Assembly (NCBI GenBank): GCA_007026445.1
Contig: VDMD01000009.1
Span: forward strand, 62,001-126,000
Direction of reading: 5' to 3'
Source of the DNA: Schizophyllum amplum
Lineage: Eukaryota; Basidiomycota; Agaricomycetes; Agaricales; Schizophyllaceae
Length of the DNA: 64,000 nt
Part shown: one piece after another, positions 13,301 through 24,609 of the stretch
Numbering within the stretch: position 1 is the first letter of the stretch
How the letters are laid out: the number at the start of each line of letters is the position of its first letter
Translations under genes and position numbers: made by a program
The notes under the pieces: generated by a model
What the model was told of the DNA's origin: nothing
Database searches by the model: none
The model's input: the letters and a program-made list of their open reading frames with translations, nothing else

Positions 13301-16300
13301 GCGCTCAGCACGTCGTCCAGCAGCAAGGTCTCCGCGCGCGAATACACCGCGCGCGCCAGAGACACGCGCGCCTTCTGCCCGCCGGAAAGGTTGACGCCAC
13401 GCTCGCCAATCTCAGCCGCGTCCCCGTCCTCGAGAACGTCCAGGTCGGCAGTGAGCGCGCAGGCCTCGAGAACAGCATCGTACCGCGCCTGATCATAGGG
13501 AAGGCTGAACAGGATGTTGTCTGCGAGGGCAACATGAGTCAGCAGATCAAGCGCAGACGACATAACACCCACCCTTGATCGACGCATTCCTTAACCACGC
13601 CGCCTGCGGGACGTATGCGCAAACACCCGGAACGACCCACGACTCGGCAGGTATGCCGCCCTTCTCCTCCGCCTCCCTCGCAAACACGGCGAGAGCGTCC
13701 GGTGGCGACCGAGGGCACGACAGTTGCCCAGCGAGTACATCGGCTTCACCAAGGAGGGCTGAGAATGGGAGTCAACAACCGACTGAGTCCCAGTGAACCT
13801 GACTTACCCAACAACAAGAGCGTCTTGCCGCTGCCCAGCTTCCCGCACACGAGCGAGAGCGCACCGGGCGGGAAGCGCAGCGTCAAATCCTGCAACACGA
13901 ACGAAGGGCGCGGAGTCGAGGCACCGAGCGCGGTGGGGCTCGACGCCATGGAAGCTTCCATGGCGGTAGAAGTAGACGCCTCCATCGTACCCGACGTCGA
14001 GGCTTCCATCGTACCCGAAGTCGACGGGGGCGCGGACGGCACGCCCACGCCCACCATCGGCGTACCCGCACTGCGCTCCTGTGGCCACGTAAGCGTACAG
14101 GAGCGCAGTTCAATAGGCGTGGGTTCGGCAGCCAACGAGGAGGAGGCTGAGAGAACAAGTGTCAGCTTTTCATAGCAGCGACACCAGAACCAACACGAAA
14201 TCTAACCTTTGCTCAACCCTCCCAACCCCTTCACCTCCGCCGCGCCCAGGTACTTCTCAATCCGGCGCAGAGACACAAGCGACTGCAGCATGTTGATGAA
14301 CGTTTCCGGGAGCGCGTTCAGCGCGAACTTCATCTCCGTGAACACTGGGGAGAAGGGAAGTCAGCGACTGTCCAGCATAGGGAATGTGTAGTAGCAGAGG
14401 TGAGGGAGAGGCAGCGACTGTATAGTGAAAAAGACTTCTACACTCACCCATGATACTCGTGAACGCCGTGGCCGGGCCAAGGGGTTGTCCACGCAGCACC
14501 GCGAAATGCCAGAAGGCGACAAGGGTAACGAGGATCGGCGATGCGTTCCAAATCGCGTTCCAGAGCATCTAGTGAAGTAGTTAGCACGTGTTGAAGAGCA
14601 GCAACGTTCGCTTCGAGGGCCGACTGCAGTACACAAGAGCCTTTAGCACCCCAAGGGCCTTTAGCACCCCAAGAGCCTTTAGCATCCCAAGAACATGCGC
14701 GCACCCAAGAACATGCAGCACACAAACAACCTGCAGGCACACAAACAACCTGCAGCACACAAACAACCACCAAAAAGCAACCCTCCCCGTACGCCCAGAC
14801 CCCCCCACTCACCTCAATCACATAATTCAACCTCTGATACCTCAGCTCCTTCTCCCTCACCCTCAACACCCGCGCCTCAAACGAGCGCTCCCACGCCATA
14901 AACTTGAGCATCCGGATCGCGCCCAGGACCTCGTTCATGAGCGCGACGCGCTCGTCGCGCGCGCGCATCAGGTTGTCTTGGGCGGAGACGACGATCTGGG
15001 GGAAGTGGGTTGGTGAGTATGGAGGTGAGGTGGGGGAGTACGGGGGGTGAGCATGGGGTGTGAGTATGGGGTGTGGGTGGTGAGTACGAGGGTGGAGTTG
15101 GGTGAGAGTGATGAAGAGAAACAAACGCACCTTCCCCGCAAAATGATTCATGGGCAGGAACATCACCGTCGCCGCCAGCCCCACGAAGCAGCTCGGGCCG
15201 AGGAGGTCGTAGAGGAACCAGGACCCGATGACGATCTCGATGGGCGAGTCTGCGAGGGGGTGTGTCAGTTGCGAAAGGACGAGAGCGAACATGGAAGGAT
15301 GAGAGCGAACATGGAAGGATGAGAGCGAACATGGAAGGATGGGAGCGAATGTGTTAGGTTTCACGAGTACCGCCCCTCTGCCTCCGTCCTCGTCCACCCC
15401 GCTGCCTCCGTCCTCGTCCACCCCTCTGCCACCAATCCATCCAGTCAAGAGTCACGCAAGTGACCATCCAACCAAGAGTCACGCAAGTGCCCACCCAACC
15501 AAGTGCATCCATCCAACCAAGTGCATCCATCCAACCAAGTGCATCCAACCAAGTGCATCCATCCGACCAAGTGCATCCATCCAACCAAGTGCATCCATCC
15601 GTCCTCGTCCATCCCTCTGCCACCAAGTGCATCCAACCAAGAGCCACGCAAGTTCCAAGTGATATAACAACTCCTCAACCGCAATCCAACCAAAGCCACT
15701 CACCGATCAAACTAAACAAATGCCACGCAAACTCGCTCACGCGGTCCACGTCCGTGGTCATCAGCGTCATCACCTGCGCCCGGGACGAGAAGTCGTCCTC
15801 GTCGTCCTTGTTCTTTGCGTCGTCGGTGGGTTTGTCGTCCTTGTTCTTTGACGCGTCGGCGGCGGGGGCGGGCGAGGATGATTTGGTAGCGTCGGTAGAT
15901 TTGGTGGCGTCGGTAGATTTAGTGGCGTCGGTGGATTTAGCGGCGTCGGTGGATTTAGTGGCGTCGGTGGATTTGGTAGCGTCCGCGTCTTTCTTTTCTG
16001 CAAAAGTGGCGGTCAGCATTCCGTGAAACACCACCATCGCCAATCCGCCGCCACATTGCCCTCGCCAATCCGCCGCCACACCACGAAAGAACCGGCCATC
16101 AACCACAACTACAAACCCACTGCCATCAACAAACCCACTGCCACCAACAGAACCACCACCACACCACGAAAGAACCACCACCAGTCGAAAACCCATCACC
16201 AGTCGACAGAACCACCACCAGTCGACAGAACCACCACCACTCCCATCCCCACCACCACCAGCACCCGCCCCATTATTCTTTTTAAAAAAATCACTAAAAA

Positions 16301-18866
16301 ACCATCCACTCACCCGCACCCCCACCCCCACCCCCACCCCCCGCGACATCCTTCCTGACCAGCGTCTTCGCAAACAGCACGCTATTCAGCTGCTCCTTGA
16401 TCCGCACCTGGATCACCGTCGTCGAGATGCTCCACAGTTGCGCGGTGACTGGAGGGGAGGGGGGGTTAGCATGGGTGAAGAGGGGGGAGGGGGGGAGGGA
16501 GTGGAGGGAGAGAGAGGGGTTAGCATGGGTGAAGAGGGTGGGGGGGAGAGAGAGGGTTGGCGTCGGTGGAAAGGGGGAAAGAGAGAGAGGGTGGGGGAGT
16601 GGAGGGAGAGTGGAGGTGGGGGGAAGGGGGGGTCAAGGACGTTGATTGTGAAGAAGTAGTCAGCACAGATGAAGAGGGGGGGGGAGAGAGGTAGTCAATG
16701 ACGTTGGGGAGAGAAACGTCGGTTAGCGTCGGGTGAAAGGCGGAGGGGTGTGCCAGCGAAAAACCGGCTGTGCCAGCGCGTCCGCGGGACAGAGGACTCA
16801 CTCATATACGTCACCGCCTTACTCGCGAACAGCCCCGCGCACCAGACCCAGCCCCAGCGGACGTTGCCCGTGCGCGGCGCGGCGGCGGAGGCGAGGAAGG
16901 AGGTGAGCCAGGCGGAGGCGCTCGCGCCTATAGCGGGCTCAAGGGTACTGGCAGCCGAGAACGTCACGTTCGCGCTACGAAACACGTCAGACAATCGAAA
17001 AAAAATGAAGTAAAGAACGAACTTACGCGACAGGCGCGAACGACTCGTACGGCGTCCAGGAGAAGCCAGGGCTTGCAGTGATATTGGCCACATTAAAGAT
17101 CCCCGTCGCCGCACCGACCATCCCCGGAACCGCCTCCGGCGCCCTCTCCTGCGCCTCGAGCCACGCGACGAGACCCCTACGCAAGACGTTAGCACGACCG
17201 TCCCAACACCCTCCCCCTCCGTAAACCCACTCTCTCTCCCCGACCCTCTCTCTCCCCTTCCACCTCTCACTAAAGTGACCCACACATAAACACCCTCCCC
17301 CTCCAAAAACCCCCTCCCCTTCCAAAATCCTCATCCCAAAAACCCACGCCAAACCCACTCCCACTCACCTCGTCATCCACGCCGGCACATAAAACAATCC
17401 CGCGCTGCCCGCGGCGAGGGCGGCCTCGAGCGCGAGCGCGCCCGCGTTGACGCGCACGACGGCGCGGGCGAGGGTGAGGCCGGGGGCGGTGGTCCAGGCG
17501 GTGAGGGGGTGGGTGAGGCGGGTGAGGGAGGACTGTGGAAAGAACGTGAGCACGACCAACGCGTCGGATGCAGGACTGACGTATCGGATGCACGACCGAC
17601 GCATCGAATGCAGGACCGACACGTCGAATGCACGACCAGCGCGTCGAATGCACGACCGACGCATCGACATCAAGCGCGGCTTGGGATGTGGAATTACACG
17701 CGGCTGCGAATCTGCCAAAACGCACCTTGATCTTCGACGCCCAGCCTTCCTGTTCTTCCATTTTGCCACCCTTCGCAGCGCGCTTGTTCCCCCTGAGCGC
17801 GGCGCGCATGCGCGAGTAGTTGAACGTGGCGCGCATGTCGGCGGGGAGGATGGGGAGGTCGCGGATGTCGAAGGAGGCGGTTTCGTCCGCGAGGGTGCTG
17901 TAGCCCTTGAAGATGACCGGCGTGGTGTAGCTGAAGAGGAGCGTGGACCAGAGGGAGGCGGTGCGCACGCCGGCGACGTTTTCGTAGGTGGTGGATTTTG
18001 TGAGTTTGTCCGGCTTGGTGGTGGGTAGTAGAGGTGTGCGCTCGGAGGCGGAGGCGGAGGCGGTGGGGGCGTCGATGGGGGCGGGAGTGTTCTCGGAGTC
18101 TGCGGGCAATTGTTAGTGTGGTGAGTGAAAGAAGGGGGGCCGTGTGCATACCTCCGTCCAACAGTCCCGCTGTCTTCTCGTCGTAGATCTGCGTGAGCGG
18201 CAGGTACATCGCGGGACCCATGGGCACGGCCATGACGAGCGCGGTGGCGAGGGCGACGAGGAGGAGGTGGGCGACCGCGGGGCCGGCAGAGCCCTCGAGA
18301 CCTCCGGGGACGAGGGCGACGGCGGCGCCGAGGAGGGACGCGGGGATGCCGACGCCACAGGCGTGCAGGACGACGTGCTCGTGCATCGCGATGCGCGCAA
18401 GCCACGGCGCGTGCGTGATGTCCTTTGTGCACAGCGTGTCCTCGCCGGGAACCGGGCCGCGCGAGCGCGAGAGGGCGATCAGGGAGAGCGCGAGCATGTA
18501 GAGCGGGACGAATGCGCGGAGGATGTGCACGGCCGACGGCGCGCCCGCGACGAGTGCGGCAGCGAACGCGGCGACGTCGACGGCGGCCGCGGCGGCAAGG
18601 AACGTGGCGATGAGGAGGTGGCGCGATCGCGTCTTCCGCCAGAAGGCGGGCTCGTCGAGCGGGAAGCCTTCGAGGACGTCGGCGGGGGAGGTGACCGCGA
18701 ACGGGTCGAGCGTGTCGCGCGTGTGGCTCTCGCTGTCCTCCGTGTGCCAGTCGTTCTCGTCCAGCACCGGCCTCTCCGTGTCCGGCGTCGTCGTCGGGAG
18801 CAGCAGCGCGCTGAGGAGCACGACGCCGCCGAGGGCGATCGCGGCGGGGAGCTCAAAGTGTAGCAT
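10307..18866 (-). CDS. ABC transporter, ABCC (multidrug-resistance protein) type, full-length
   Basis: Twenty-seven exons, minus strand: 18866-18152, 18099-17726, 17532-17369, 17176-17027, 16974-16802, 16448-16338, 15997-15704, 15249-15131, 14995-14813, 14568-14448, 14344-14207, 14146-13808, 13758-13573, 13520-12885, 12830-12743, 12687-12583, 12530-12406, 12345-12062, 12009-11665, 11608-11230, 11179-11106, 11053-10920, 10867-10801, 10739-10729, 10670-10626, 10572-10465, 10409-10307. All phases agree, giving about 1,856 residues. Order: N-terminal membrane segments, TMD1, NBD1, TMD2, NBD2. NBD1 has [13 protein letters not shown] and [11 protein letters not shown]; Asp replaces the catalytic Glu, as is usual for ABCC. 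NBD2 has GRTGSGKST, a divergent signature FSTGEKQ, FMDEATASVD and the H-loop IAHRLR. It probably exports drugs, conjugates or metabolites at the plasma or vacuolar membrane. Before the TMD1 core lies a repeated TDATKS linker. Confidence 0.9.
10729..10739 (-). other. 11-base microexon of the ABC transporter
   Basis: The sequence GCGACGGCGAG lies between a CAG acceptor and a GTATAG donor. It supplies Ala-Thr-Ala and two bases of Ser in the invariant NBD2 block [14 protein letters not shown]. Without it the Walker B/D-loop is broken and the frame is lost, so it must be spliced in for a working transporter. Flanking introns are 10740-10800 and 10671-10728. Confidence 0.85.
13930..14030 (-). repeat. 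Coding tandem repeat ahead of NBD1 in the ABC transporter
   Basis: Imperfect 21-24-base copies encode repeated SGTMEAST units immediately before the NBD1 core. The insertion keeps the frame and is absent from typical ABCC proteins. Confidence 0.7.
14590..14780. repeat. Tandem repeats filling an ABC transporter intron
   Basis: Intron 14569-14812 is 244 bases, four to five times the normal length here. It contains copies of CCTTTAGCACCCCAAG and of CAAACAACCTGCAGCACA. Confidence 0.75.
15280..15640. repeat. Three minisatellites in one ABC transporter intron
   Basis: Intron 15250-15703 is 454 bases. It holds a 20-base unit GAGCGAACATGGAAGGATGA (near 15280-15345), a unit around CTGCCTCCGTCCTCGTCCACC (15375-15432), and many copies of CCAACCAAGTGCATCCAT (15460-15600). 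Confidence 0.85.
15880..15990 (-). repeat. 18-base coding minisatellite, TDATKS repeats
   Basis: About six in-frame 18-base copies encode TDATKS (one is TDAAKS) in the cytoplasmic linker just before the conserved [17 protein letters not shown] block of TMD1. Each unit preserves the frame. Confidence 0.85.
16140..16335. repeat. Low-complexity CCACCACCAGTCGA repeats in ABC transporter intron
   Basis: Intron 15998-16337 is 340 bases, with repeated ACCACCACCAGTCGACAGA and CCACCCCCA runs up to the splice donor. Confidence 0.7.
16450..16700. repeat. Purine-rich tandem repeats in ABC transporter intron
   Basis: Intron 16449-16801 is 353 bases and strongly strand-asymmetric. The + strand repeats GGTTAGCATGGGTGAAGAGG and GGAGAGAGAGGG blocks, so the transcript carries pyrimidine runs. 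Confidence 0.75.
17551..17667. repeat. 20-base minisatellite in ABC transporter intron
   Basis: Five and a half copies of a 20-base unit close to GCGTCGAATGCACGACCGAC lie in intron 17533-17725, which is 193 bases long. Copies differ at only a few positions. Confidence 0.9.
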
Positions 18867-19825
18867 GGCGAGCGGCAATCTCTGTCGTCGTCGTCGTCGT
18901 CGCTGTCGTCGCTGTCGGCGCTGTTGTCGACGCGGGGAACAACGATAACAGAGCTCGAGGGTTCGCTCGCGCGCTTCCTTTACGCGGAACGGCGAACGGC
19001 GATCGAGTCAAGGCGCGTCATCCCGCTTATCGCGCGATTGTCCACGTGCTCCCGACTCGGCAGTCGGACCATCGGTGCGGCCGCCGTGTGGGCGCCTATC
19101 GCTCATTCTTTGATCCCAGGGGACCCTCGTCTCCTCCAGTTTGCTCCCGAGTCCCCGCGCTTTTGCATCGACTGAACCACAACATTCAGCATCGCAATTC
19201 TCTCGAAGCCCAGGTCCGCGACGCTGCACTTGCTGCGAAAGCCCACTCTTTCCTCCGATCACTCTGAACTCATGGCCCACGTTCCGCGACATCCGTGCCC
19301 TATACTTACCCTCGTCATATGCTCTCCCCCCTGGCCCACGCGCTCGCCTCTGCTCGCCTTCGGCTTTCGTTTCGCCCCCGACCTTTGCCTCCATCCCAGC
19401 TCGATCATCTTAGCCTGCAACTGGTTCGACCCACCACATACCGTTTGCATCCAAAAGCCTCCCTCTCCTCCCGCACCCTTCACATCACCCATCTTCCTCG
19501 CCGTCCCCTTCATCCTTCTGCAATCCCCTTCACCATCCCCACCTTCTCCTCCCTCACCCTCACCCTCACCCTTACCCTCACCCTCACCATCACCATCGCC
19601 ATCCCCGCCACCCTCACCTTCACCATCCCCCTCACCCTCACCATCACCATCCCGCGCCATCTTCCCTTACCTTCATCCCGCGCCGCCCCCTTCACCCTCC
19701 CCTCCGGGATGGGATCCACAACGACGGGGGGACGCAACCGACGGGAGGATGCAACCGACGGGAGGATGCAACCCAGGACGACGCGGGGAAGACGCAACCC
19801 AGGACAATCGGCGCTGCGTGCTAAA
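18867..19825. other. Intergenic region with (CACCCT)n-like low complexity
   Basis: Divergent upstream region of the ABC transporter and of the SDR pseudogene. Bases 19550-19660 are a CCCTCACC-type repeat. Bases 19725-19800 hold three or more copies of ACGGGAGGATGCAACCG-like units. Open frames through it (Ser/Pro-rich) are products of the repeat. Confidence 0.6.
19550..19660. repeat. CCCTCACC microsatellite
   Basis: Hexamer-like CACCCT/CACCAT repeats over about 110 bases. It is not the fungal telomere repeat TTAGGG. Confidence 0.8.
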
Positions 19826-20703
19826 ATGGCAGCCTACCCTACTCTCACCGGCAAAGTCGCTATCGTAACCGGAGCTACAAGAGGCATCGGGGAGGAAGGT
19901 CGCCTACGAACTCGCCAAACGTGGAGCAACTCGCCAAACGTGGAGCAACTCGCCAAACGTGGAGCAACTCGCCAAACGTGGAGCCAAGGTAAACACCGAC
20001 CCTTATGTGACCAGCTTGCCATAAAGCGCTCATGCACGATAATCACAGGTCATGATAACCTTTACCTCTCAATCTAGCCAGGCGCGCGCCGACTCCCTCG
20101 TCGCACGCATTGCCGCCCTTCACAATGGCGCTGCTGGCGCGTCTATTTGCGCCGACCTCGGCCTCCGATTCGTCACCCGATGCCATCGTTCAAGCCACCC
20201 TCGCTGCATTCTCCACCTCCACCATCGACATCCTCGTCAACAACGCTGGCGTCGAACTCCGCCGTCTGCTCGTCCACGTTACCCCCGATGACTTTGCCCG
20301 CGTCTTCGAGGTCAACGTGCGCGGTGCCATGCTCCTCGCGGGCGCCGCGATCCCGCACGTATCATTAATATCTCCTCCGTGGGCGCCAGGCGAGGCCTGG
20401 CGGACTATACCTTATACTGTGCGAGCAAGGCAGCTCTGGAGGGGCTCACGCGAGCCCTAGCTGTCGAACTGGGCGGCGCGGGGCATACTGTCAACTGCGT
20501 CGCCCCGGGCTCCGTGCAGACCGAGAAGTTGGACACACTACCAGAGTGGGGCGTCAGAGGACTAGAAGAAGCGGACGCCGATGCAGAATCGGCTGGGCAC
20601 AACGGGGGATGTGGCGCCGATCGTGGCTTGGTTGGCGGAGGAGAGCTCGCGGTGGGTGACGGGGCTGACGATATCGGCGTTGGGTGGCGTCGAGACGCTT
20701 TAG
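19826..20703 (+). pseudogene. Short-chain dehydrogenase, broken copy 2
   Basis: Clearly the same family as the copies at 4511 and 21268. It keeps the start MAAYPTLTGKVAIVTGATRG, the intron position with VMITFTSQSS after it, LVNNAG, NISSVGARRG, YCASK and a final WVTG block. The frame is lost at least four times: an extra four bases near 19893, a shift near 20165, a deletion near 20357 and a shift near 20555. Exon 1 also contains a 19-base unit (AACTCGCCAAACGTGGAGC) repeated four times. The three extra units total 57 bases, so that event alone kept the frame. No full-length enzyme can be made without several corrections. Confidence 0.88.
19912..19988 (+). repeat. 19-base tandem repeat inside the SDR pseudogene
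   Basis: Four identical copies of AACTCGCCAAACGTGGAGC replace the single copy found in the intact genes, where it encodes ELAKRGA. Confidence 0.92.
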
Positions 20704-21267
20704 GAATTGATTGCTGTGGTCGACTTCGTGTAACTAGGTGAGCTGCAGTGAGCGACCTGTACTCAAAGACTCAGACTGACTTCGCGTCCTTCCCAGTGTA
20801 GTAGTATCACAAGATGCCTTTGTCACTGTCCCAACGAACGCCGCATACTTCAAAACATTTCGGCCGAAATTTGCGCCATTGTACGACCAGTCACGCTCCC
20901 GAAGTGGTTATGTAAGCTGCATCGATGACTTGGCGCCTGCGGCAGCCACATGAGAAGACTGACAATTTCGAAGCTTCTCAGTGAGTCCTGCTGCTGATTC
21001 TTTGAGCCTGGTCCCTGATGAAATCGCAGCTTTTACCTGCCCGGGATGCGAGCTCAGGACACACGCCTCCTTTATTCCCACCCCCGGGGCCTATGGGATT
21101 GGATCTCCATGGTCGTCGGAGTCGCGACAACCAGAAGTCCTCGGCCTGACACGGCGACGAAAGGCCGGCGACATTCCCGTGCGCATTGGGGTCTGCTTAT
21201 AGCCTGAAGGATCAGTGGAGTGCGCATAACGCAGCATTGCTCTTGTCTTGCTACCTACAAGCCCATC
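20704..21267. other. Intergenic between SDR pseudogene and SDR copy 3
   Basis: No gene recognised. It presumably contains the promoter of the downstream SDR; CTTATAG at about 21197 is only a weak TATA candidate. Confidence 0.45.
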
Positions 21268-22110
21268 ATGCCGGCCGATCTCCCCAACCGAAGCCTCGGT
21301 GGCAAGATCGCCATCGTCACGGGCGCCTCGAGAGGCATCGGTGCAGGGATCGCGTACGAGTTGGCGAAGAACGGTGCAAAGGTGCGCTAGTCCTGTACTC
21401 GCTATACCAACCTCGTTCTCATTTGCATCCGTCTATGACAGGTTATGATCACCTATACGTCGCCAACCAGTACACCACTCGCAGAAGCCCTTGTATCCCG
21501 CATCACAGAGCTGAATAACGATGCCGCTGCGGCCATCGTCCGCGTTGACCTTCGCCTTCCTGAGTCGCCCGCCGCCATCGTCGCTGCTACCCTCGCCGCG
21601 TTCTCTACCACCACCATCGACATACTCGTCAACAACGCCGGCGTGGAATTGTACCGCCCGCTCCTCGGCACTACCGCTGCCGACTTCGCGCACGTCTTCG
21701 ACGTCAACGTGCGCGCGCCTATTCTCATGACGGAGGCCGCTCTTCCCTATCTTCGCGCCCCCGCACGCATCATCAACATCTCATCCATTGGCGCGAGGCG
21801 TGGGGTCCCGGGCTATACAGTATACGATGCGAGCAAGGCGGCGATTGAGGGCTTCACACGCGCCTGCGCGGTCGAGCTTGGTGACGCGGGACATTCGGTG
21901 AATGCGGTGGCGCCGGGCCAAGTCGTCAGTGATATGCTCGGCACAGTATCAGGAGAGATTTTGGACGACTTGATCAAGAGGACGGCGATGCAGCATCGTG
22001 TAGGGGTGGTCGGAGACATAGCGCCCATTGTGGCATGGCTGGCGCAGGAGAGTTCGAGATGGGTGACTGGGCAGACAATCTCTGCGACCGGCGGGTGTGA
22101 AATGCTTTGA
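21268..22110 (+). CDS. Short-chain dehydrogenase/reductase, intact copy 3
   Basis: Exons 21268-21381 and 21442-22110 (60-base intron, phase 0) encode 260 residues. Motifs: TGASRGIG for the dinucleotide, DILVNNAG, NISSIGARRG with the catalytic Ser, YDASK with Tyr and Lys, and WVTGQTISATGG at the end. It is most like the copy at 4511, with the same intron position, and lies beside a decayed copy at 19826. It is therefore one of a local three-member family. The reaction is NAD(P)-dependent carbonyl/hydroxyl chemistry; the substrate is unknown. Confidence 0.93.
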
Positions 22111-23229
22111 AGTCAAGTAATGCTCAGAAAGATACTAATGAAGCGGCTCCTGTGTCTCTTCGTCCCGCGTACGAAACGTTGTAAAAGGACATTACATTTA
22201 AATTCTGTACGTGAATCCATCTCACTGGTCACAACGCAAAGTTCTTGATGCATCAGCCTCACTCGTCGAGTGCTGCAAAATCATTGACTTGCTTCTATTC
22301 ACTACCCAAGGTTGTGCCAGGAATCACTGGCGGCTAAGTCGAACACTTACGCACGTGATCGGCTCCGCTGACTCTAGTCACGTTCTGGTTGATCTGTCAC
22401 AACGTGACCAGTTAATCCTTCGTTTGCATTACAACTGTTCCGGAATGTAATGGCAAACGCGAGTTTTTTTGACGGAAATTCCCTGTCGCCCAAAAAGGCA
22501 ATCTAGATTTTAAGGATCACGTGTTGAACGATTGCTGGCTCGTTGCAGCTCGTCGTCTTCGTCTGCGAGACGAGAAATATTTCTTAGTGGCTGAGCATGT
22601 CTATCACCATGTTCTGTCATTATTTTCATGATACGTACTTGTTGAAAAGCGGGCAGATACGTCGTCAAAGATCCTGGGCATGGGGTACCCTCGGTTGAGA
22701 GCATCTTGCAGAAAAAAAGCTTTGAGAAGCCTTGGAGTATTCAGGTCATCACTTAGATGGTACTAGCATTTTCCCAAGTGCCCTCTCCCCTCAGGCGACT
22801 GCAGCGACGAGCCGTCTGCGCCAGGGAAATGCAGAATTGCCTAATCGAGCGACATTGCATTTCCGCCGAAAAGTTCGGTGATTGCCATTACATTCCGGAA
22901 CAGTAATAATATTGGGGTTTACCGCGTGCTCCGAGCTAGTTATCCTGATATCTTTTGTTGCGGAAGAAGTAGCCCGAGGGATCATCATCCCCAAGGTGCA
23001 GCCACTCGAGCACTGTTACCCATATCTTACTACTACTAAGTCTGACAGGAAGGTCTGCAACGCGGCGACGAGGTGTTTTTCGAGGTTGGGACGCAAGATA
23101 CCAAGAGATTCATATGTAGCCCCAATCCGTGTCGATACTAAGTCAAGAAGGTTTTGGTAGGAGCAGTACTGCACCGGTGACCTGCGCCGCTGATCGCTTC
23201 TCACATCTGCGAGCTCTCTCCCATACTAC
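22111..23229. other. Intergenic stretch carrying a MITE-like element
   Basis: No coding gene recognised. The main content is the inverted-repeat element at 22434-22904. Confidence 0.55.
22434..22904. mobile_element. MITE-like element with terminal inverted repeats
   Basis: The left end ACTGTTCCGGAATGTAATGG (22434) is matched exactly in reverse complement at 22885-22904. Inward similarity continues for about 60 more bases with mismatches (GGAAAT, TGTCGC and AGGCAAT blocks). Total length is 471 bases with no coding capacity. No clear target-site duplication was found, so the superfamily is open. Confidence 0.7.
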
Positions 23230-24152
23230 TTATCCCGTACTATAGCGAGCAATCGAACGACGTAGCTTTCGCTTCTCCGCCTTGCGTAACTGTGTGACGT
23301 TGTTGGTACCCTCTTCGCACACAAGATCAACGCACACCTTCGTCAATGTTGCTCTCAGCGTAAGGAGCTCTTCATCGCTCTCTTCTTCTTCGTCCTTAAG
23401 CTTAGAGTAATCAACATAATCAGCTCTAAGCACGGTATAAGTACCTCAATCTCACCTCTTCGCGTATCCCTCTGACAGGTGATGATGAACGTCGGCGCGG
23501 GAGGCGCGGCCGACCATGCCGCAACGTAGGCGCAGAGATTATGCCAGTCACTGTCCCAGCTGCATCATGAGCCCGCGAACCAGTCGGTGATGCGGCGGAG
23601 AGCGCGTCGCCGGCCCCATGACGCCTTCTCCTCGGGATAGTCACGGCGCGCCGTTCATGGCTGTCGCTGTCGTCGACATCGCCACCCTCTGAACCAGACC
23701 GCTGATCTCGTTCGTCCGACGTATCCAGACTTCCCCCTACCTCTCCGGGTGCCGGATGATTACTGCGATGGCAAAGGGAAACGAGACGGTCGCTGCGCCG
23801 ACGCGCGTGGGCGGGGTCGCCGCAAGGGCATTGGAAAAGGCCTCTTCTGTTCCGCCTGACGACCACGCGCTCGCCTACGCAGCGCGATGGAATTAGTCAC
23901 CGCTTGATGAGCCAAGACAGGTATTATGCACCTCGATAACATACTGTGACTTGCTTGTGGTGATACTTGTAGCCATGCAGCGTGCACTTCCAGTGCGCAG
24001 TGCCTCTTGCGCTGTTCGAATGCGCGCGAGGCATGTTCACAGGATAGTCCGGGTCCGGACAGTCGTGCTTCGTGCATCTGGTGTAAAACGGGACAGGTGA
24101 GTCAATATCAGAGTCGTTGTAGTGGCGCTGACCTCCAGTAGTGATCGCCCAT
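23230..24152 (-). CDS. Cys/His-rich putative zinc-binding protein, paralogue B
   Basis: Four exons, minus strand: 24152-24133, 24077-23932, 23874-23456, 23400-23230, giving 251 residues. It starts MGDHYWRCTKHDCPDPDYP. Potential metal ligands: C-x4-C (CTKHDC), HGYKYH, then QCPCGDPAHARR and SLC. A Ser/Asp/Arg-rich middle (RDQRSGSEGGDVDDSDS) follows, then an acidic helix (LKDEEEESDEELL) and a basic tail (KRKLRRSIAR). Exon 1 is 20 bases and exon 2 is 146, the latter identical in length to the neighbouring paralogue. I do not recognise the family. The shape (zinc module, acidic linker, coiled coil with basic end) would suit a DNA- or protein-binding nuclear factor, but that is inference. Confidence 0.75.
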
Positions 24153-24609
24153 GGCAAGTTGGGCGCGTCCAGAGATGGGGGGAACAGAAGGGACCTGGGC
24201 GCCGAAGCGGTCAAGCTCTCATCTGAGTATATGAGTTACGGACGACTGACTGATGATCGAATTCCCCGTCTTCAAACAGATGTGTGCATGCCGCTTGAAG
24301 GTGGCTTGAAGCACGGCTTCGAAAACCTTGGACACGTCCGTATTCAGTAGCTGTCACTTGTTCATTCATCACGCAACGAGCAGCCAAAATTCAGATAACG
24401 CACCTGTCACGAATCTTGCACGAACCCCAGAACATAGTACATGCTCGCGCGAGCGGCGAGCCTGAGGTATGTACGGACCATAGCGTCGAGGCAACGTGTC
24501 CCTCAGTTATAGGCAAGATCGGTATATCTTACAGCAACGACGATTAGAAGCAGCCGGTGTCAAGATCCTCTTATTTCCCTCCCAAGAAGTTAGCATCATG
24601 CGTGAATGC
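24153..24609. other. Spacer between the two Cys/His-rich paralogues
   Basis: 457 bases holding the 3' end of paralogue A and the promoter side of paralogue B. No further gene is seen. Confidence 0.5.

Noticed and set aside
12707..13492. Long + strand open frame (261 codons)
   Set aside because: It is antisense to NBD1 of the ABC transporter and has no domain; high GC makes such shadows common.
19550..19660. Possible internal telomere repeat
   Set aside because: Units are CACCCT/CACCAT, not TTAGGG/CCCTAA.
19230..19868. Ser/Pro-rich open frame that runs into the SDR pseudogene
   Set aside because: Its composition comes from the CCCTCACC microsatellite; it is not a fused N-terminal domain.
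24153..24214. Upstream start for paralogue B (MTASAPRS...)
   Set aside because: Reading through ignores a good intron (24078-24132); the start at 24152 gives MGDHYWRC, which parallels MARTKFIWRC of paralogue A.
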